From contig JBMNVB010000010.1 of NCBI GenBank assembly GCA_050946575.1, positions 1 to 63,343 on the forward strand: 63,343 nt of DNA, given 5' to 3'. The notes under the pieces are model-generated. The model did not search any database. It saw only the letters and a list, made by a program, of their open reading frames with translations, and was not told where the DNA came from. Within the stretch, counting starts at the first letter, position 1. Every line of letters begins with the position of its first letter. Shown here in pieces: positions 34,933 to 43,964 of the stretch. This DNA is from JALCRY01 sp050946575 (lineage in GTDB: Bacteria; Bacillota; Clostridia; Peptostreptococcales; Anaerovoracaceae). The position numbers were made by a program, and so were the translations under genes.

Positions 34933-37584
34933 ATGAAGCATTATTTGACGGAAGCCGCGGATGTGATGCGTGATCTGAACGCGCGGGAGAGCGGGCTCAC
35001 CGATGCCGAGGCCGCCGAACGGCTTGAAAAGGAAGGAAAAAACAAACTTCCGGAGCCCCAGCGGACAAGCATATGGAAAAGGATCGGGGCGCAGATAGCG
35101 GACCCGATGATCATCATCCTGCTCGCCGCGGCGGCATTGTCACTCGTAACGTCTCTTTACGAAAACGAATCGTTCGCCGACGTTTTCATCATCCTGTTCG
35201 TGGTCGTCCTGAACGCGGTGCTCGGAGTCGTGCAGGAAAGCAAGGCCGAGGACGCGATCGACGCGCTGAAGGAAATGACCGCGCCGGAATCAAAAGTGAT
35301 CCGTGACGGGAAGCTCCTCAGCATCAGGTCGGAAGATCTCGCGAGAGGTGATATTATCGTACTCGAGGCGGGCGATTCCGTGCCGGCGGACGCGAGGATC
35401 ATTGAATGCGCCTCGATGAAAGTCGAGGAGGCGGCACTGACCGGCGAATCCGTTCCGGTCACTAAAACGGAGGAAACACTTGAGATCGCGGAGGGCGATA
35501 AGGACGTCGCGCTCGCCGACAGGAAGAACATGGTATACATGGGAAGCACCGTCGTGTACGGCCGCGGAAAAGCGGTCGTATGCGGCACAGGGCTCGACAC
35601 CGAGATGGGCAAGATCGCGGATCAGCTCACGCAGGCCCAGAAAGAGCTCACTCCCCTGCAGCAGCGGCTCAATGAACTCAGCAAGCTGCTGACCATACTC
35701 GTGCTGATCATATGCGTCGTCATATTCGTGACGGGGATCCTTGAAGCGGGAAGCGTGACGATGGATGTCATGATAGACACGTTCATGCTCGCCATCTCAC
35801 TCGCAGTCGCGGCTATACCGGAAGGTCTGGTCGCCGTAGTCACAATAGTCCTTTCGATCGGAGTCACGAAGATGTCCGAGCGGAATGCGGTCATCAGAAA
35901 GCTGACAGCTGTGGAGACGCTCGGCTGCGCTCAGATAATCTGCTCCGACAAGACCGGAACGCTCACCCAGAACAAGATGACCGTCGTCGACCATTTCGGG
36001 CCCGACGAAAATCTGCTCGCGAAGGGCATGGCGCTCTGCACGGACGCCGAGCTGGACGATTCCGGCAAGGCGGTCGGGGAACCCACGGAATGCGCGCTTG
36101 TCGAATACGCGCTGAGCCTCGGAATGCCCAAGAATGAACTTTCGGTAAAGATGCCGAGGCGCGGGGAAGCTCCGTTCGACTCGGGCAGGAAGATGATGTC
36201 CACAGTTCATTCCCGCAGCGAAGAAGGAAAAAGCGGATTCGTGCAGTTCACGAAGGGAGCGCCCGACGCATTGCTGCAGCGGTGCACGAAGATACTCACG
36301 CTCGAAGGCCCGGTAGACCTCACGGACGAACTGCGGAAAAAAGTGATCGACGCGAACAGCGACATGGCGGGCCGCGCTCTGAGAGTGCTCGCGCTCGCAT
36401 ATAAGGAATATGATGAACTTCCGGAAGACTGCGCACCGGAAAAGATAGAGAACGACATGATCTTCTGCGGGATGACGGGCATGATAGATCCGATCAGACC
36501 GGAAGTGAAGGCGGCCGTGGACGAATGCCGCTCGGCCGGCATCCGCCCGATAATGATAACGGGCGACCAGCTCGACACAGCGATAGCGATCGCAAGGGAT
36601 CTCGGGATACTGGAAGACGACTCCCAGGCCGTGCGCGGCGCGTTCCTCGACGATCTGTCAGACGAAGAACTCGAATCCCGGATCGAAGAATTCTCGGTAT
36701 ACGCGAGAGTCAGGCCCGAGCACAAAGTGCGCATAGTGAAGGCGTGGCAGAAGCGCGGCAAGGTCACGGCGATGACGGGCGACGGCGTGAATGACGCCCC
36801 GTCGATAAAGACCGCCGACATCGGCGTCGGCATGGGCATCACGGGGACGGATGTAACGAAGAACGTCGCGGACATGATACTCGCGGACGACAACTTCGCC
36901 ACGATAGTCGCGGCCGTGGAAGAAGGCCGCAAGGTCTATGCGAACATACGAAAGGCGATACAGTTCCTGCTGAGTTCGAACATTTCCGAAGTCGTCGCGA
37001 TCTTCACTGCGACAATGATGAATTTCATCATACTGAAGCCGGCGCACATCCTGTGGATCAACCTCATCACCGACTCCCTCCCCGCCCTCGCGCTCGGGAT
37101 GGAGCCCGGAGAGGAAGACGCGATGAAGAAAAAGCCGCGAAGCTCGACGGACGGCATTTTCGCGAACGGCGTCGGCGTGGATATCATCTATCAGGGCGCT
37201 CTTGTATCCGTCATAGTCCTCGCTTCGTATTTCATAGGACACTTCATGGAATACGGCGTCTGGACGATAACGAATTCGGAGGACGGCACGACGATGGCGT
37301 TCCTGACGCTCTCGATGTGCGAGATTTTCCAGTCGTTCAACATGCGCGCGCAGAGAAAGTCGATCTTCACGCTGCATAAGCAGAACCTGTGGCTGTGGGG
37401 ATCCGCGGGAGCCGCGCTCGCGCTCACTACGCTCGTGATCGAAGTGCCGGTATTCGTGAAGATGTTCGGATTCACGCAGATATCCGGCCAGGAATACTTC
37501 ACGGCGCTCGGTCTGGCGTTCCTCATCATACCGCTCGTGGAGATCGTGAAATTCTTCCAGCGGAAGGTTACGGGACGGTCGTAG
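34933..37584 (+). CDS. P-type cation-transporting ATPase (Ca2+/Mn2+ type)
   Basis: An 883-residue P2-type ATPase with the N-terminal cation ATPase domain, TGESVPV, the phosphorylation motif ICSDKTGTLTQNKMTV, KGAPDALL in the nucleotide domain, MITGDQLDTA and the hinge TGDGVNDAPSIK, and ten expected membrane segments including AAIPEGLVAVV in M4. By sequence it looks like a Ca2+-exporting ATPase, but the upstream manganese riboswitch argues that Mn2+ export is its real or main job. AGGAGA precedes the ATG at a good distance. Confidence 0.93.
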   Translation: MKHYLTEAADVMRDLNARESGLTDAEAAERLEKEGKNKLPEPQRTSIWKRIGAQIADPMIIILLAAAALSLVTSLYENESFADVFIILFVVVLNAVLGVVQESKAEDAIDALKEMTAPESKVIRDGKLLSIRSEDLARGDIIVLEAGDSVPADARIIECASMKVEEAALTGESVPVTKTEETLEIAEGDKDVALADRKNMVYMGSTVVYGRGKAVVCGTGLDTEMGKIADQLTQAQKELTPLQQRLNELSKLLTILVLIICVVIFVTGILEAGSVTMDVMIDTFMLAISLAVAAIPEGLVAVVTIVLSIGVTKMSERNAVIRKLTAVETLGCAQIICSDKTGTLTQNKMTVVDHFGPDENLLAKGMALCTDAELDDSGKAVGEPTECALVEYALSLGMPKNELSVKMPRRGEAPFDSGRKMMSTVHSRSEEGKSGFVQFTKGAPDALLQRCTKILTLEGPVDLTDELRKKVIDANSDMAGRALRVLALAYKEYDELPEDCAPEKIENDMIFCGMTGMIDPIRPEVKAAVDECRSAGIRPIMITGDQLDTAIAIARDLGILEDDSQAVRGAFLDDLSDEELESRIEEFSVYARVRPEHKVRIVKAWQKRGKVTAMTGDGVNDAPSIKTADIGVGMGITGTDVTKNVADMILADDNFATIVAAVEEGRKVYANIRKAIQFLLSSNISEVVAIFTATMMNFIILKPAHILWINLITDSLPALALGMEPGEEDAMKKKPRSSTDGIFANGVGVDIIYQGALVSVIVLASYFIGHFMEYGVWTITNSEDGTTMAFLTLSMCEIFQSFNMRAQRKSIFTLHKQNLWLWGSAGAALALTTLVIEVPVFVKMFGFTQISGQEYFTALGLAFLIIPLVEIVKFFQRKVTGRS

Positions 37585-37614
37585 GATCAATGCGGCGGCA
37601 CAGAATATCAACGA

Positions 37615-37642
37615 AACGGCGGAGACATCTCCGCCGTTTTTT
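37615..37642 (+). terminator. Terminator of the P-type ATPase gene
   Basis: AACGGCGGAGA/TCTCCGCCGTT hairpin followed by TTTTTT. It is flanked by octamer copies in inverted orientation: ATCAATGC at 37586-37593, starting 2 nt after the stop codon, and GCATTGAT at 37646-37653. Confidence 0.9.
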
Positions 37643-37770
37643 CCTGCATTGATGTACCCTTAAACTTACCTGAAATTAGCCGGATTCTGTTGACATCGGA
37701 ACGTCCGGACAATATTATTTATAAGTGAGTTTTGATGCGCCGGGCGCATATGTGAGAAGGGGGCCTGAGT

Positions 37771-38376
37771 ATGTACGGACCTGATCCGAACGCGGTATAT
37801 CCGAACAGAACGCATAATGATATCGTGTTCATTAAGAACGTGATCACGAAGCCGTATATAGAAGCCGGCGAGTATTCCTTTTACCGCGACCCCGTCCATC
37901 CCGAGCGATTCGAGGATCATGTCACATGCAGGAATGACCTGTATGACGATAAGCTGATCATCGGAAAATTCGTCGCGATAGAGAGCGGAATCGAGTTCAT
38001 GCTGAACGGAGCGGAGGGACGCCTGTTTTCGACGAGCGCCTACCCTTTCCATCTCATGGGACACGGATGGGAGTCCACGGAGCCCTCAAAGGATGACATC
38101 ACATACAAGGGTGACATCGTGGTCGGAAACGATGTCTGGATCGGAAAGAACGTGACGATAATGCCCGGAGCTCACATCTGCGACGGAGCCGTGATAGGAG
38201 CGGGCTCGTGCGTGACCGGCGTAGTGCCGCCGTACTGGGTAGTCGCCGGGAACCCGGCCGAACTCATAAGACGCAGATTCGACGCGGATACTGTCGAAGA
38301 GCTGCTGCGGATAAGATGGTGGGACTGGCCGGCGGAAAAGATTTTCGAAAATCTCGGCAGCCTTACTAAAGTGTAG
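37771..38376 (+). CDS. Vat/CatB-like hexapeptide-repeat acyltransferase lacking the catalytic His
   Basis: The 201-residue protein aligns along its length with xenobiotic (streptogramin A) acetyltransferases: GPDPNAVYPN at the start, KLIIGKFVAIESG, the left-handed helix repeats GDIVVGNDVWIGKNVTIMPGAHI, NPAELIRRRFD and the late RWWDWP motif. In Vat enzymes the catalytic His lies in MNGANHRMDG; here the segment is LNGAEGRLFST, so the His position is Gly (residue 83). That makes ordinary antibiotic acetylation doubtful. It may act on another substrate or be a non-enzymatic paralogue. GGGGG upstream of the ATG can serve as ribosome binding site. Confidence 0.85.
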   Translation: MYGPDPNAVYPNRTHNDIVFIKNVITKPYIEAGEYSFYRDPVHPERFEDHVTCRNDLYDDKLIIGKFVAIESGIEFMLNGAEGRLFSTSAYPFHLMGHGWESTEPSKDDITYKGDIVVGNDVWIGKNVTIMPGAHICDGAVIGAGSCVTGVVPPYWVVAGNPAELIRRRFDADTVEELLRIRWWDWPAEKIFENLGSLTKV

Positions 38377-38429
38377 GGCCGGAGGCCGTCAGGGCCTGAG
38401 AGAAGATAAAAGTTTTGGAGGTATTCGGT

Positions 38430-39098
38430 ATGAAATTAAGCAAATCGGAAAGTGAAAACGGAAAATCGAGTGCACTCGTGATCGTGCTGTACGTCATGGC
38501 GGCGGTGACGGCGTTCATTGCTGTATATATGACCGTCGGCTCGATCCAGTACATCGCTTCGTACTACAGCAGCTACAGCCTGAGCTTCAGCGACAGCCCG
38601 GGTGAAGGAATACGCTATATCATCTCACAGGCATACGCATACTATCTGTGGATGCTCGCGCTGTATGCTCTCGCGCGCATCTCGAAGCGCGTAGACAACA
38701 TCAGGGTCGGCCGCCCCAGCAGAACAGGCGGTACGACGCTCTCCGGAAAGAGCGCGAAAGAACGCGAGGAAGAGAGAAAGGCCCGCAGGGAAAAGCGCGA
38801 AAAGGAGCAGGAGAAGAAGGAAGCGGAGCGCGCCGAGAAAATAGCGCAGAAAAAGGCGGAGAAAGACGCGGAGCGCGCCGAGAAAAAAGCGAAAAAAGAT
38901 AAAAAATACAGCGGCAGAAATGATGACGACGAGGATGAAAAAGACGGCGCCGCGAAAGAGGAAGGCAGCGAAGCCAAAGAAAACGACGACGCTGAAGAAA
39001 AGGACGATGGCGTAAAAGCGAATGAGAGCGGCGCCGAAGAGAATGAAGGCGGCGAAGACTCCGAAGATAAGGAAGAAACTCCCGAAGAGGAAAAATAA
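38430..39098 (+). CDS. Membrane protein with two N-terminal helices and Lys/Glu-rich coiled-coil tail
   Basis: I do not recognise a family. The ATG at 38430 follows GGAGG. The 222-residue product has two membrane segments (about 14-38 and 72-92) and then roughly 125 residues almost wholly of Lys, Glu, Arg, Ala and Asp, first basic then acidic, predicted as coiled coil then disordered. The charge order (basic near the membrane, acidic at the end) is visible directly. Confidence 0.65.
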   Translation: MKLSKSESENGKSSALVIVLYVMAAVTAFIAVYMTVGSIQYIASYYSSYSLSFSDSPGEGIRYIISQAYAYYLWMLALYALARISKRVDNIRVGRPSRTGGTTLSGKSAKEREEERKARREKREKEQEKKEAERAEKIAQKKAEKDAERAEKKAKKDKKYSGRNDDDEDEKDGAAKEEGSEAKENDDAEEKDDGVKANESGAEENEGGEDSEDKEETPEEEK

Positions 39099-39130
39099 GA
39101 CAGAGCAGATAATATCTTTGAAATCATCTG

Positions 39131-39162
39131 TAAAAGACACGGCTCCGGGCCGTGTCTTTTTT
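39131..39162 (+). terminator. Terminator of the Lys/Glu-rich membrane protein gene
   Basis: AAAGACACGGC/GCCGTGTCTTT hairpin followed by a T run, 33 bp after the stop. Confidence 0.85.
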
Positions 39163-39196
39163 ACGCCGGACAGTCCCTGTTTCCCGCGCCTCCGCG

Positions 39197-39215
39197 CATT
39201 GATTGTGATATAATG
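39197..39215 (+). promoter_or_regulatory. Extended -10 promoter of the aldo/keto reductase gene with octamer
   Basis: TGATATAAT (39207-39215) is an extended -10 element. GCATTGAT (39197-39204) ends just before it, again placing the octamer in the promoter spacer. The related GCATTGAA overlaps the region between ribosome binding site and start codon at 39247. Confidence 0.6.
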
Positions 39216-39252
39216 GTGAAAGGCTGCGAACAGCCGGAAAGGAAGGCATTGA

Positions 39253-40284
39253 ATGTCAAAGGTAACACTCGGAAGGACCGGGATAACAGTTGAGAAAAAT
39301 GCGTTCGGCGCGCTCCCCCTGCAGCGCGTCGGCATCGACGAAGCCGTGTATCTGCTTCAGAAGGCGCAGGACAGCGGGTTCGAATATTTCGATACGGCAC
39401 GCTCCTACACGGACAGTGAGGAAAAGCTCGGGGCCGCGTTCGGCGGGTCCCGCAGGGATAAGATCTTCATCGCGACGAAGACACATTCCTCGACCGGAGA
39501 AGGCGTGCGGGCCGATCTCGAAGAATCTCTCAGGATGCTTAAGACAGACCATATCGACGTCTATCAGTTCCACAATACGCCGTTCTGCCCTGTCCCCGGC
39601 GGAGAAGACGGGATGTACGACGAGGCGATGAAGGCGAAAAAGGAGGGGAAGATCCTGCATCTCGGCATCACGAACCACAGGCTGAGCGTGGCGCGCGAAG
39701 CGATCGAAAGCGGTCTGTATGAGACGCTGCAGTTCCCGTTCAGCTATCTGGCGGGACCGCAGGAAGAGGAGCTTGTCAGACTCTGCGCGGACAAAAACAT
39801 CGGGTTCGTATGCATGAAGGGGCTTGCCGGAGGCCTCATCACTGACGCGGAAGCCGCGTACGCGTTCATGATGCAGCACGAGAATGCCCTGCCGATCTGG
39901 GGGATCCAGAGAGAATCGGAGCTCGACGAGTTCATATCGCTCATAGGCTCGGAAGGAAAAATGACGGACAGGATACGTGCATTGATAGAAAAGGACCGCG
40001 GCGAACTAAGCGGCGATTTCTGCAGGGGATGCGGCTACTGCATGCCGTGCCCCGTCGGAATAAAGATCAGCGAATGCGCGAGGCGGTCGCTGCTCATGAG
40101 GCGGGCTCCGCTCGAAGCCTCACTGACCCCGCAGGTGAAGGAAGAAATGGAAATGATCGAAAAATGCCTGCACTGCGGGAGCTGCGCCTCGAAATGTCCG
40201 TACGATCTGGACACGCCGGAACTGCTGCAGCGGAACTACGAGGACTACAAAAATGTTCTTTCGGGGAAGACAGTGATAAAATAG
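39253..40284 (+). CDS. Aldo/keto reductase with C-terminal ferredoxin-type domain
   Basis: A cytoplasmic oxidoreductase of 343 residues. The TIM-barrel AKR part has FDTARSYTDSEEKLG, IATKTHSS with the catalytic Lys, and DVYQFHN. The C-terminal ~85 residues carry two cysteine clusters, CRGCGYCMPCP and CLHCGSCASKCP, of which the latter matches one 4Fe-4S cluster plus the paired Cys. This fusion is common in anaerobic Clostridia and suggests electron transfer through Fe-S rather than NAD(P)H alone. AAGGAAGG precedes the ATG. Confidence 0.93.
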   Translation: MSKVTLGRTGITVEKNAFGALPLQRVGIDEAVYLLQKAQDSGFEYFDTARSYTDSEEKLGAAFGGSRRDKIFIATKTHSSTGEGVRADLEESLRMLKTDHIDVYQFHNTPFCPVPGGEDGMYDEAMKAKKEGKILHLGITNHRLSVAREAIESGLYETLQFPFSYLAGPQEEELVRLCADKNIGFVCMKGLAGGLITDAEAAYAFMMQHENALPIWGIQRESELDEFISLIGSEGKMTDRIRALIEKDRGELSGDFCRGCGYCMPCPVGIKISECARRSLLMRRAPLEASLTPQVKEEMEMIEKCLHCGSCASKCPYDLDTPELLQRNYEDYKNVLSGKTVIK

Positions 40285-40292
40285 GAAATCAG

Positions 40293-40320
40293 AAAACGGC
40301 CGCGCGGCGCGGCCGTTTTA
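40293..40320. terminator. Bidirectional terminator between convergent genes
   Basis: AAAACGGCCGCGC/GCGCGGCCGTTTT stem with T residues on both strands, 9 bp after the reductase stop and 13 bp from the nitrilase stop. Confidence 0.85.
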
Positions 40321-40333
40321 CATATCCGTCAAT

Positions 40334-41392
40334 CTATTTTTCCGGGAATTTGACAACGTCTCCTTTCTTGCCTCCGTCCGGATCGGGATCCTTCTGGAGC
40401 ATTTCCTCATCGTAATAGCGCTCCATCATCCTGTCCATCATGAGATCGAACATGTCTTCCCGATAATCCTCATCATCATTCACATGCAGATCGAGGACGT
40501 CGTTTCTCGCGTAATGCCCTATCGCGTCGAATTCCATGCTGCTCGCTGCGACTTCGTCCATGTCGAGATCCGCGTAGATGATCTCCTCCTTATCCCATAC
40601 TGGCTCCGTCACATAGTGGCCGTATGGGTCGACCACGCAGCTGCCGCCTCTGCAGGCGATATCAGGCAGCTTCTCTATCTCCCCGTAATCCTCGAGATCC
40701 TTCGGATACATATCCTTCGTGAAAAAGAGATCCGCATTGATGAAATAGACGTGCCCTTCTATAGCGATGTGCTTTATCGTGTCCTGCCATTCCGGATTGT
40801 CGTTCGTGTTCGCGGAAATGTAAATGGTAAGACCTTTCCTGTAAAGCGCAACGCGCGCGAGCGGCATATAGCTCTCCCAGCAGATCATGCATCCGATATT
40901 CCCCCACGGCGTGTCCGCGACCGGGAAGTATCCTCTGTTCGCATCGCCCCAGACGAGCCTCTCGGCGCCTGTCGGCTTTAGCTTCCTGTGACAGTTCAGA
41001 AGTTCGCCTTCAGGTGAGATCATGATGTTCGAGTTATACAGCGTCTTCGTGTCCCAGTCGCGCTCCGAGATGCCGATGCTTACGTAAACGCCGCATTCTT
41101 CAGCCGCGTCGCACAGTATATCGGTATCCGGACCCGGCACGAGGACAGAGTTGTCATAATATCTTTTCCAGTTTTTACGTCCGTTGTCATGCCGGCTCCC
41201 CACTGTATATCCGAATGTCATCCCGAACGGATAGCACGGAACGAACAGCTCCGGGAAAACGACGAGTTCCGCGCCGTTGTCCGCGGCCTCGCGGATACAG
41301 TCAACAGCCTTATCAATGCAGGCGTCCTTGTCGAACATCACCGGCGCCGCCTGGACTACGGCCACTCTGCAGTTTTTCTCAACTAACCTCAT
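40334..41392 (-). CDS. Nitrilase-type carbon-nitrogen hydrolase
   Basis: The 352-residue protein belongs to the nitrilase branch of the C-N hydrolase superfamily, with the Glu-Lys-Cys triad: Glu in VVFPELFVPCYP, Lys in NCHRKLKPTGAERLVW and Cys in GCMICWESYMPLAR. The CWESYMP context is typical of true nitrilases, which convert nitriles to acids and ammonia, rather than amidases. The acidic C-terminal ~50 residues are probably the disordered tail common in nitrilases. The substrate is unknown; no nitrile hydratase or aldoxime dehydratase lies nearby. Confidence 0.88.
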   Translation of the reverse strand: MRLVEKNCRVAVVQAAPVMFDKDACIDKAVDCIREAADNGAELVVFPELFVPCYPFGMTFGYTVGSRHDNGRKNWKRYYDNSVLVPGPDTDILCDAAEECGVYVSIGISERDWDTKTLYNSNIMISPEGELLNCHRKLKPTGAERLVWGDANRGYFPVADTPWGNIGCMICWESYMPLARVALYRKGLTIYISANTNDNPEWQDTIKHIAIEGHVYFINADLFFTKDMYPKDLEDYGEIEKLPDIACRGGSCVVDPYGHYVTEPVWDKEEIIYADLDMDEVAASSMEFDAIGHYARNDVLDLHVNDDEDYREDMFDLMMDRMMERYYDEEMLQKDPDPDGGKKGDVVKFPEK

Positions 41393-41452
41393 AAATCACC
41401 TCCCGGCCGTCAGGCCGAATCATCAAATAATAAATCAGCGTAAACGCAGCTG

Positions 41453-41860
41453 TCAGCCGTACAGTATCTCATCCACGAGCTCCGCAGCCGTCTTCACGCA
41501 ATCTTCACACGGAGCGAGGACATGACCCGTCCCGACTCCTTTTATGTCGGCACATTTCGTCGCACCGATCCTTTCTTCGAATCCCTTTACTATCGCCTTC
41601 GAAAGTCTTCCGGTACTCCCGCGCGTGGCCGAATGCCCGACATTGCCGTCCGCATTCTTAAGGCCCGCGAGAATGCACGCCGCACTCAGAGCGCCGCATG
41701 TTCCCTCCATGCATCCCATGCCGCCTCCGAGGCCTTCGGCGGCGCGGTACATAAGCTGTTCATCCGCACCGTACAGGTCGCAGTACGCGCACAGGACTGC
41801 CTGCGCGCAGTTATGTCCGTGTCTGTGTCTGCTTACGGCGTCTTCGATTCTTGTGCTCAT
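41453..41860 (-). CDS. C_GCAxxG_C_C-family protein
   Basis: The 135-residue protein shows the family cysteine pattern: HNCAQAVLCAYCD, then GGMGCMEGTCGALSAACI, and CADIKGVG and CEDCVKTAAELV towards the end. Conserved cysteines suggest metal or redox-cofactor binding; the function is unproven. It lies downstream of the nitrilase in neither shared strand order nor obvious operon (61-bp gap, same strand, nitrilase downstream), so the two may be co-transcribed. Confidence 0.88.
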   Translation of the reverse strand: MSTRIEDAVSRHRHGHNCAQAVLCAYCDLYGADEQLMYRAAEGLGGGMGCMEGTCGALSAACILAGLKNADGNVGHSATRGSTGRLSKAIVKGFEERIGATKCADIKGVGTGHVLAPCEDCVKTAAELVDEILYG

Positions 41861-42059
41861 TATTACCTCCGGAGCGATATTTTATACCTTAAATATTTTA
41901 CCATAACAGCCGCCTGCGGTCTATCGGAATGCCCTCCGTGGGGCCGGAACAATATTCGCATCCGAAATTTAGTTGAATACACACTTGCGCAAAATATCCG
42001 CTAAGATATATAATTTATGCTGTAATCGCAGATTTATGCTGATTATTGGGAGTGTATTA

Positions 42060-42686
42060 ATGAAATATTCAGATGCATATCAGAAAACGAAGAATAAAAT
42101 CATCCTGCAGGAATATGAGCCGGGATATGTATTCACGGCAAAGGACCTGTCCGCGTCGGAAAAAATCGATGAATATGACGCTGCGGACATCCTGTACGGT
42201 CTTTCCGCCGAACTGTTCCTGGATCACTCATCACCTTTTGAGTTCACCGTAAGGGAGATATCCGTGGATGAAATAAATGAAACATTTGAAGTGAGGAAAG
42301 CTCTGGAAAGTCTGGCGGCGAAACTCGCGATACTTCACATGGACGAAAAATCGGAACAGGAACTTTCAGATCTTCTTGGTGATTTTGCGAAAATAACCGA
42401 CGAATTCACTTATGCGGACGTGGATGACGCGATACACAGAAAGATCCGTGAGATAGCCGGGAATAAATCTCTCAAGAAACAGCTCCTCGCGATCGAGGAA
42501 AAAGAGCATTGCTGGTGGTATTATCTCAACAAGAACGGCCGGATAAAAAATCCCGTCAGTCTCGCGCTGAATGACCACAGCATGGAGCGGCTCGTGAAAT
42601 CGGTTGTGAACCGTGACATGATCAACTCGAGCATCGCGATAAATGAACATCTGGACTACTGGTACCGCGTGTATAACAATGCATGA
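42060..42686 (+). CDS. GntR/FadR-like regulator with degenerate winged helix
   Basis: The start at 42060 has GGGAG upstream. The 208-residue protein looks like a FadR-subfamily (FCD) regulator: PGYVFTAKDLSA resembles the GntR wing region, SVDEINETFEVRKALESLAAKLA is the family's linker and first FCD helix, and helices with HRKIREIAGN and a late EHLDYWYRV follow. The N-terminal DNA-binding part is weakly conserved. It is divergent from the C_GCAxxG protein and convergent with the YkvI-like transporter; control of the neighbouring aminotransferase/transporter genes is plausible but inferred. Confidence 0.65.
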   Translation: MKYSDAYQKTKNKIILQEYEPGYVFTAKDLSASEKIDEYDAADILYGLSAELFLDHSSPFEFTVREISVDEINETFEVRKALESLAAKLAILHMDEKSEQELSDLLGDFAKITDEFTYADVDDAIHRKIREIAGNKSLKKQLLAIEEKEHCWWYYLNKNGRIKNPVSLALNDHSMERLVKSVVNRDMINSSIAINEHLDYWYRVYNNA

Positions 42687-42706
42687 ACGGACATGGAATA
42701 ATAAAT

Positions 42707-42735
42707 GAAAGAGGCTCCTCACCGGAGCCTCTTTC
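42707..42735. terminator. Bidirectional terminator
   Basis: GAAAGAGGCTCC/GGAGCCTCTTTC stem between the convergent regulator and transporter genes. Confidence 0.85.
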
Positions 42736-42785
42736 TGATTCAAATCATATTCTTATAAACTGCTCGTAATACAATCTCTGCAGTA

Positions 42786-43910
42786 TTATACTTTGATACC
42801 GAGAGCCGCAGCCTCTTTGTACTTCTTCCGGATCTTGTAGATACCGAGCGTACAGATCGGGATAACATATACGAAGAACATTATCCATGCGATCGTGCCG
42901 TACCCCTTCGCGATGAGGGCCGTAAGTCCGAACGACGCTATGCCGCATCCGACTGCCAGCATTATCAAGGCTATGACAGGGGTCAGCCATTTCTTGACCT
43001 CTCCGCCTTTCACCCGTATCGCCGTCTCGACTCTGTCCGTTATAGCGTATATCATGCCGGACCCTGTCTCGATAAGTGTACCGAAGAGTACTATCTGGAA
43101 CAGCCACTGCATCCAAGGCATATGCATCTTTGTAAGGATGTAGTTGATCGGAAGTTCCTCGCTGATGATCTCAGGATAGAATCCGCACATTCCGATGAAC
43201 AGCATGATGCCAGGCAGTACGCCGATGAGGCCTGAGATAAGTCCGGAGATGAATGCTTCCTTACCAGTTTCGCAGTGCTTGACCGTGTAGATGACGGCGA
43301 GTACTACGCCCAGGTTGTAGAACGCATATTTGAATCCTCCGAGAGCCCATGCTCCTGAACCCTGCGGGCCCGCGTACGCGGCTGCGATCTGATCACCGTA
43401 ATTAACGAATACGAGGATCAGGAACAGGATGTACACGCCGTAAAGTACGAACGACCATACCGACAGCACCTTCTCGATAAGTTCCGACCCGCTGACAACG
43501 AGCAGGAACACAAGGGTCGCCATGCCTATTATCCCGAACCATTTACTGATCCCGACGAGCTGCGCCACAATGGCGCCGGCCGCCGCGGTGACTACCGCCA
43601 GTATTATCAATACAAGGAAAATATATGATATTTCGAACAGTACCCAGCCGGGGCCCATCAGCTCCTTCATCAGCTCTTTATACGTAAATTTCTGATATAA
43701 TACCGCGAAGCAGTATGTCAGCGCGGCTACGCCCGACCAGACGCCGAGTGTGACGATGCACATCGCGAGCGTCCCCTTCACCGGGCCGTATCCCATAAAA
43801 TACTCGACCAGTTCTCTTCCTGTACCGTATCCTCCTGCGATTACGCATGACTGGAATACGATGCCCGGGACGAAGTATTTTTGGAATGTAGTATTAGTTA
43901 ATAACTTCAT
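42786..43910 (-). CDS. YkvI-like multi-pass membrane transporter
   Basis: A 374-residue integral membrane protein with about ten hydrophobic segments, starting FQKYFVPGIVFQSCVIAGGYGTGRELVEYFM, which resembles the YkvI family of the APC-type (LeuT-fold) transporters. The GGYGTGRELVE segment in TM1 is the expected unwound substrate site. It is 54 bp downstream of a class III aminotransferase on the same strand, so uptake of the aminotransferase substrate is a reasonable guess. Confidence 0.82.
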   Translation of the reverse strand: MKLLTNTTFQKYFVPGIVFQSCVIAGGYGTGRELVEYFMGYGPVKGTLAMCIVTLGVWSGVAALTYCFAVLYQKFTYKELMKELMGPGWVLFEISYIFLVLIILAVVTAAAGAIVAQLVGISKWFGIIGMATLVFLLVVSGSELIEKVLSVWSFVLYGVYILFLILVFVNYGDQIAAAYAGPQGSGAWALGGFKYAFYNLGVVLAVIYTVKHCETGKEAFISGLISGLIGVLPGIMLFIGMCGFYPEIISEELPINYILTKMHMPWMQWLFQIVLFGTLIETGSGMIYAITDRVETAIRVKGGEVKKWLTPVIALIMLAVGCGIASFGLTALIAKGYGTIAWIMFFVYVIPICTLGIYKIRKKYKEAAALGIKV

Positions 43911-43964
43911 CTGTCACTCCTTTCCCGACCGCTCCCGCGGCCGGCAAATAACATTTCCACAACA

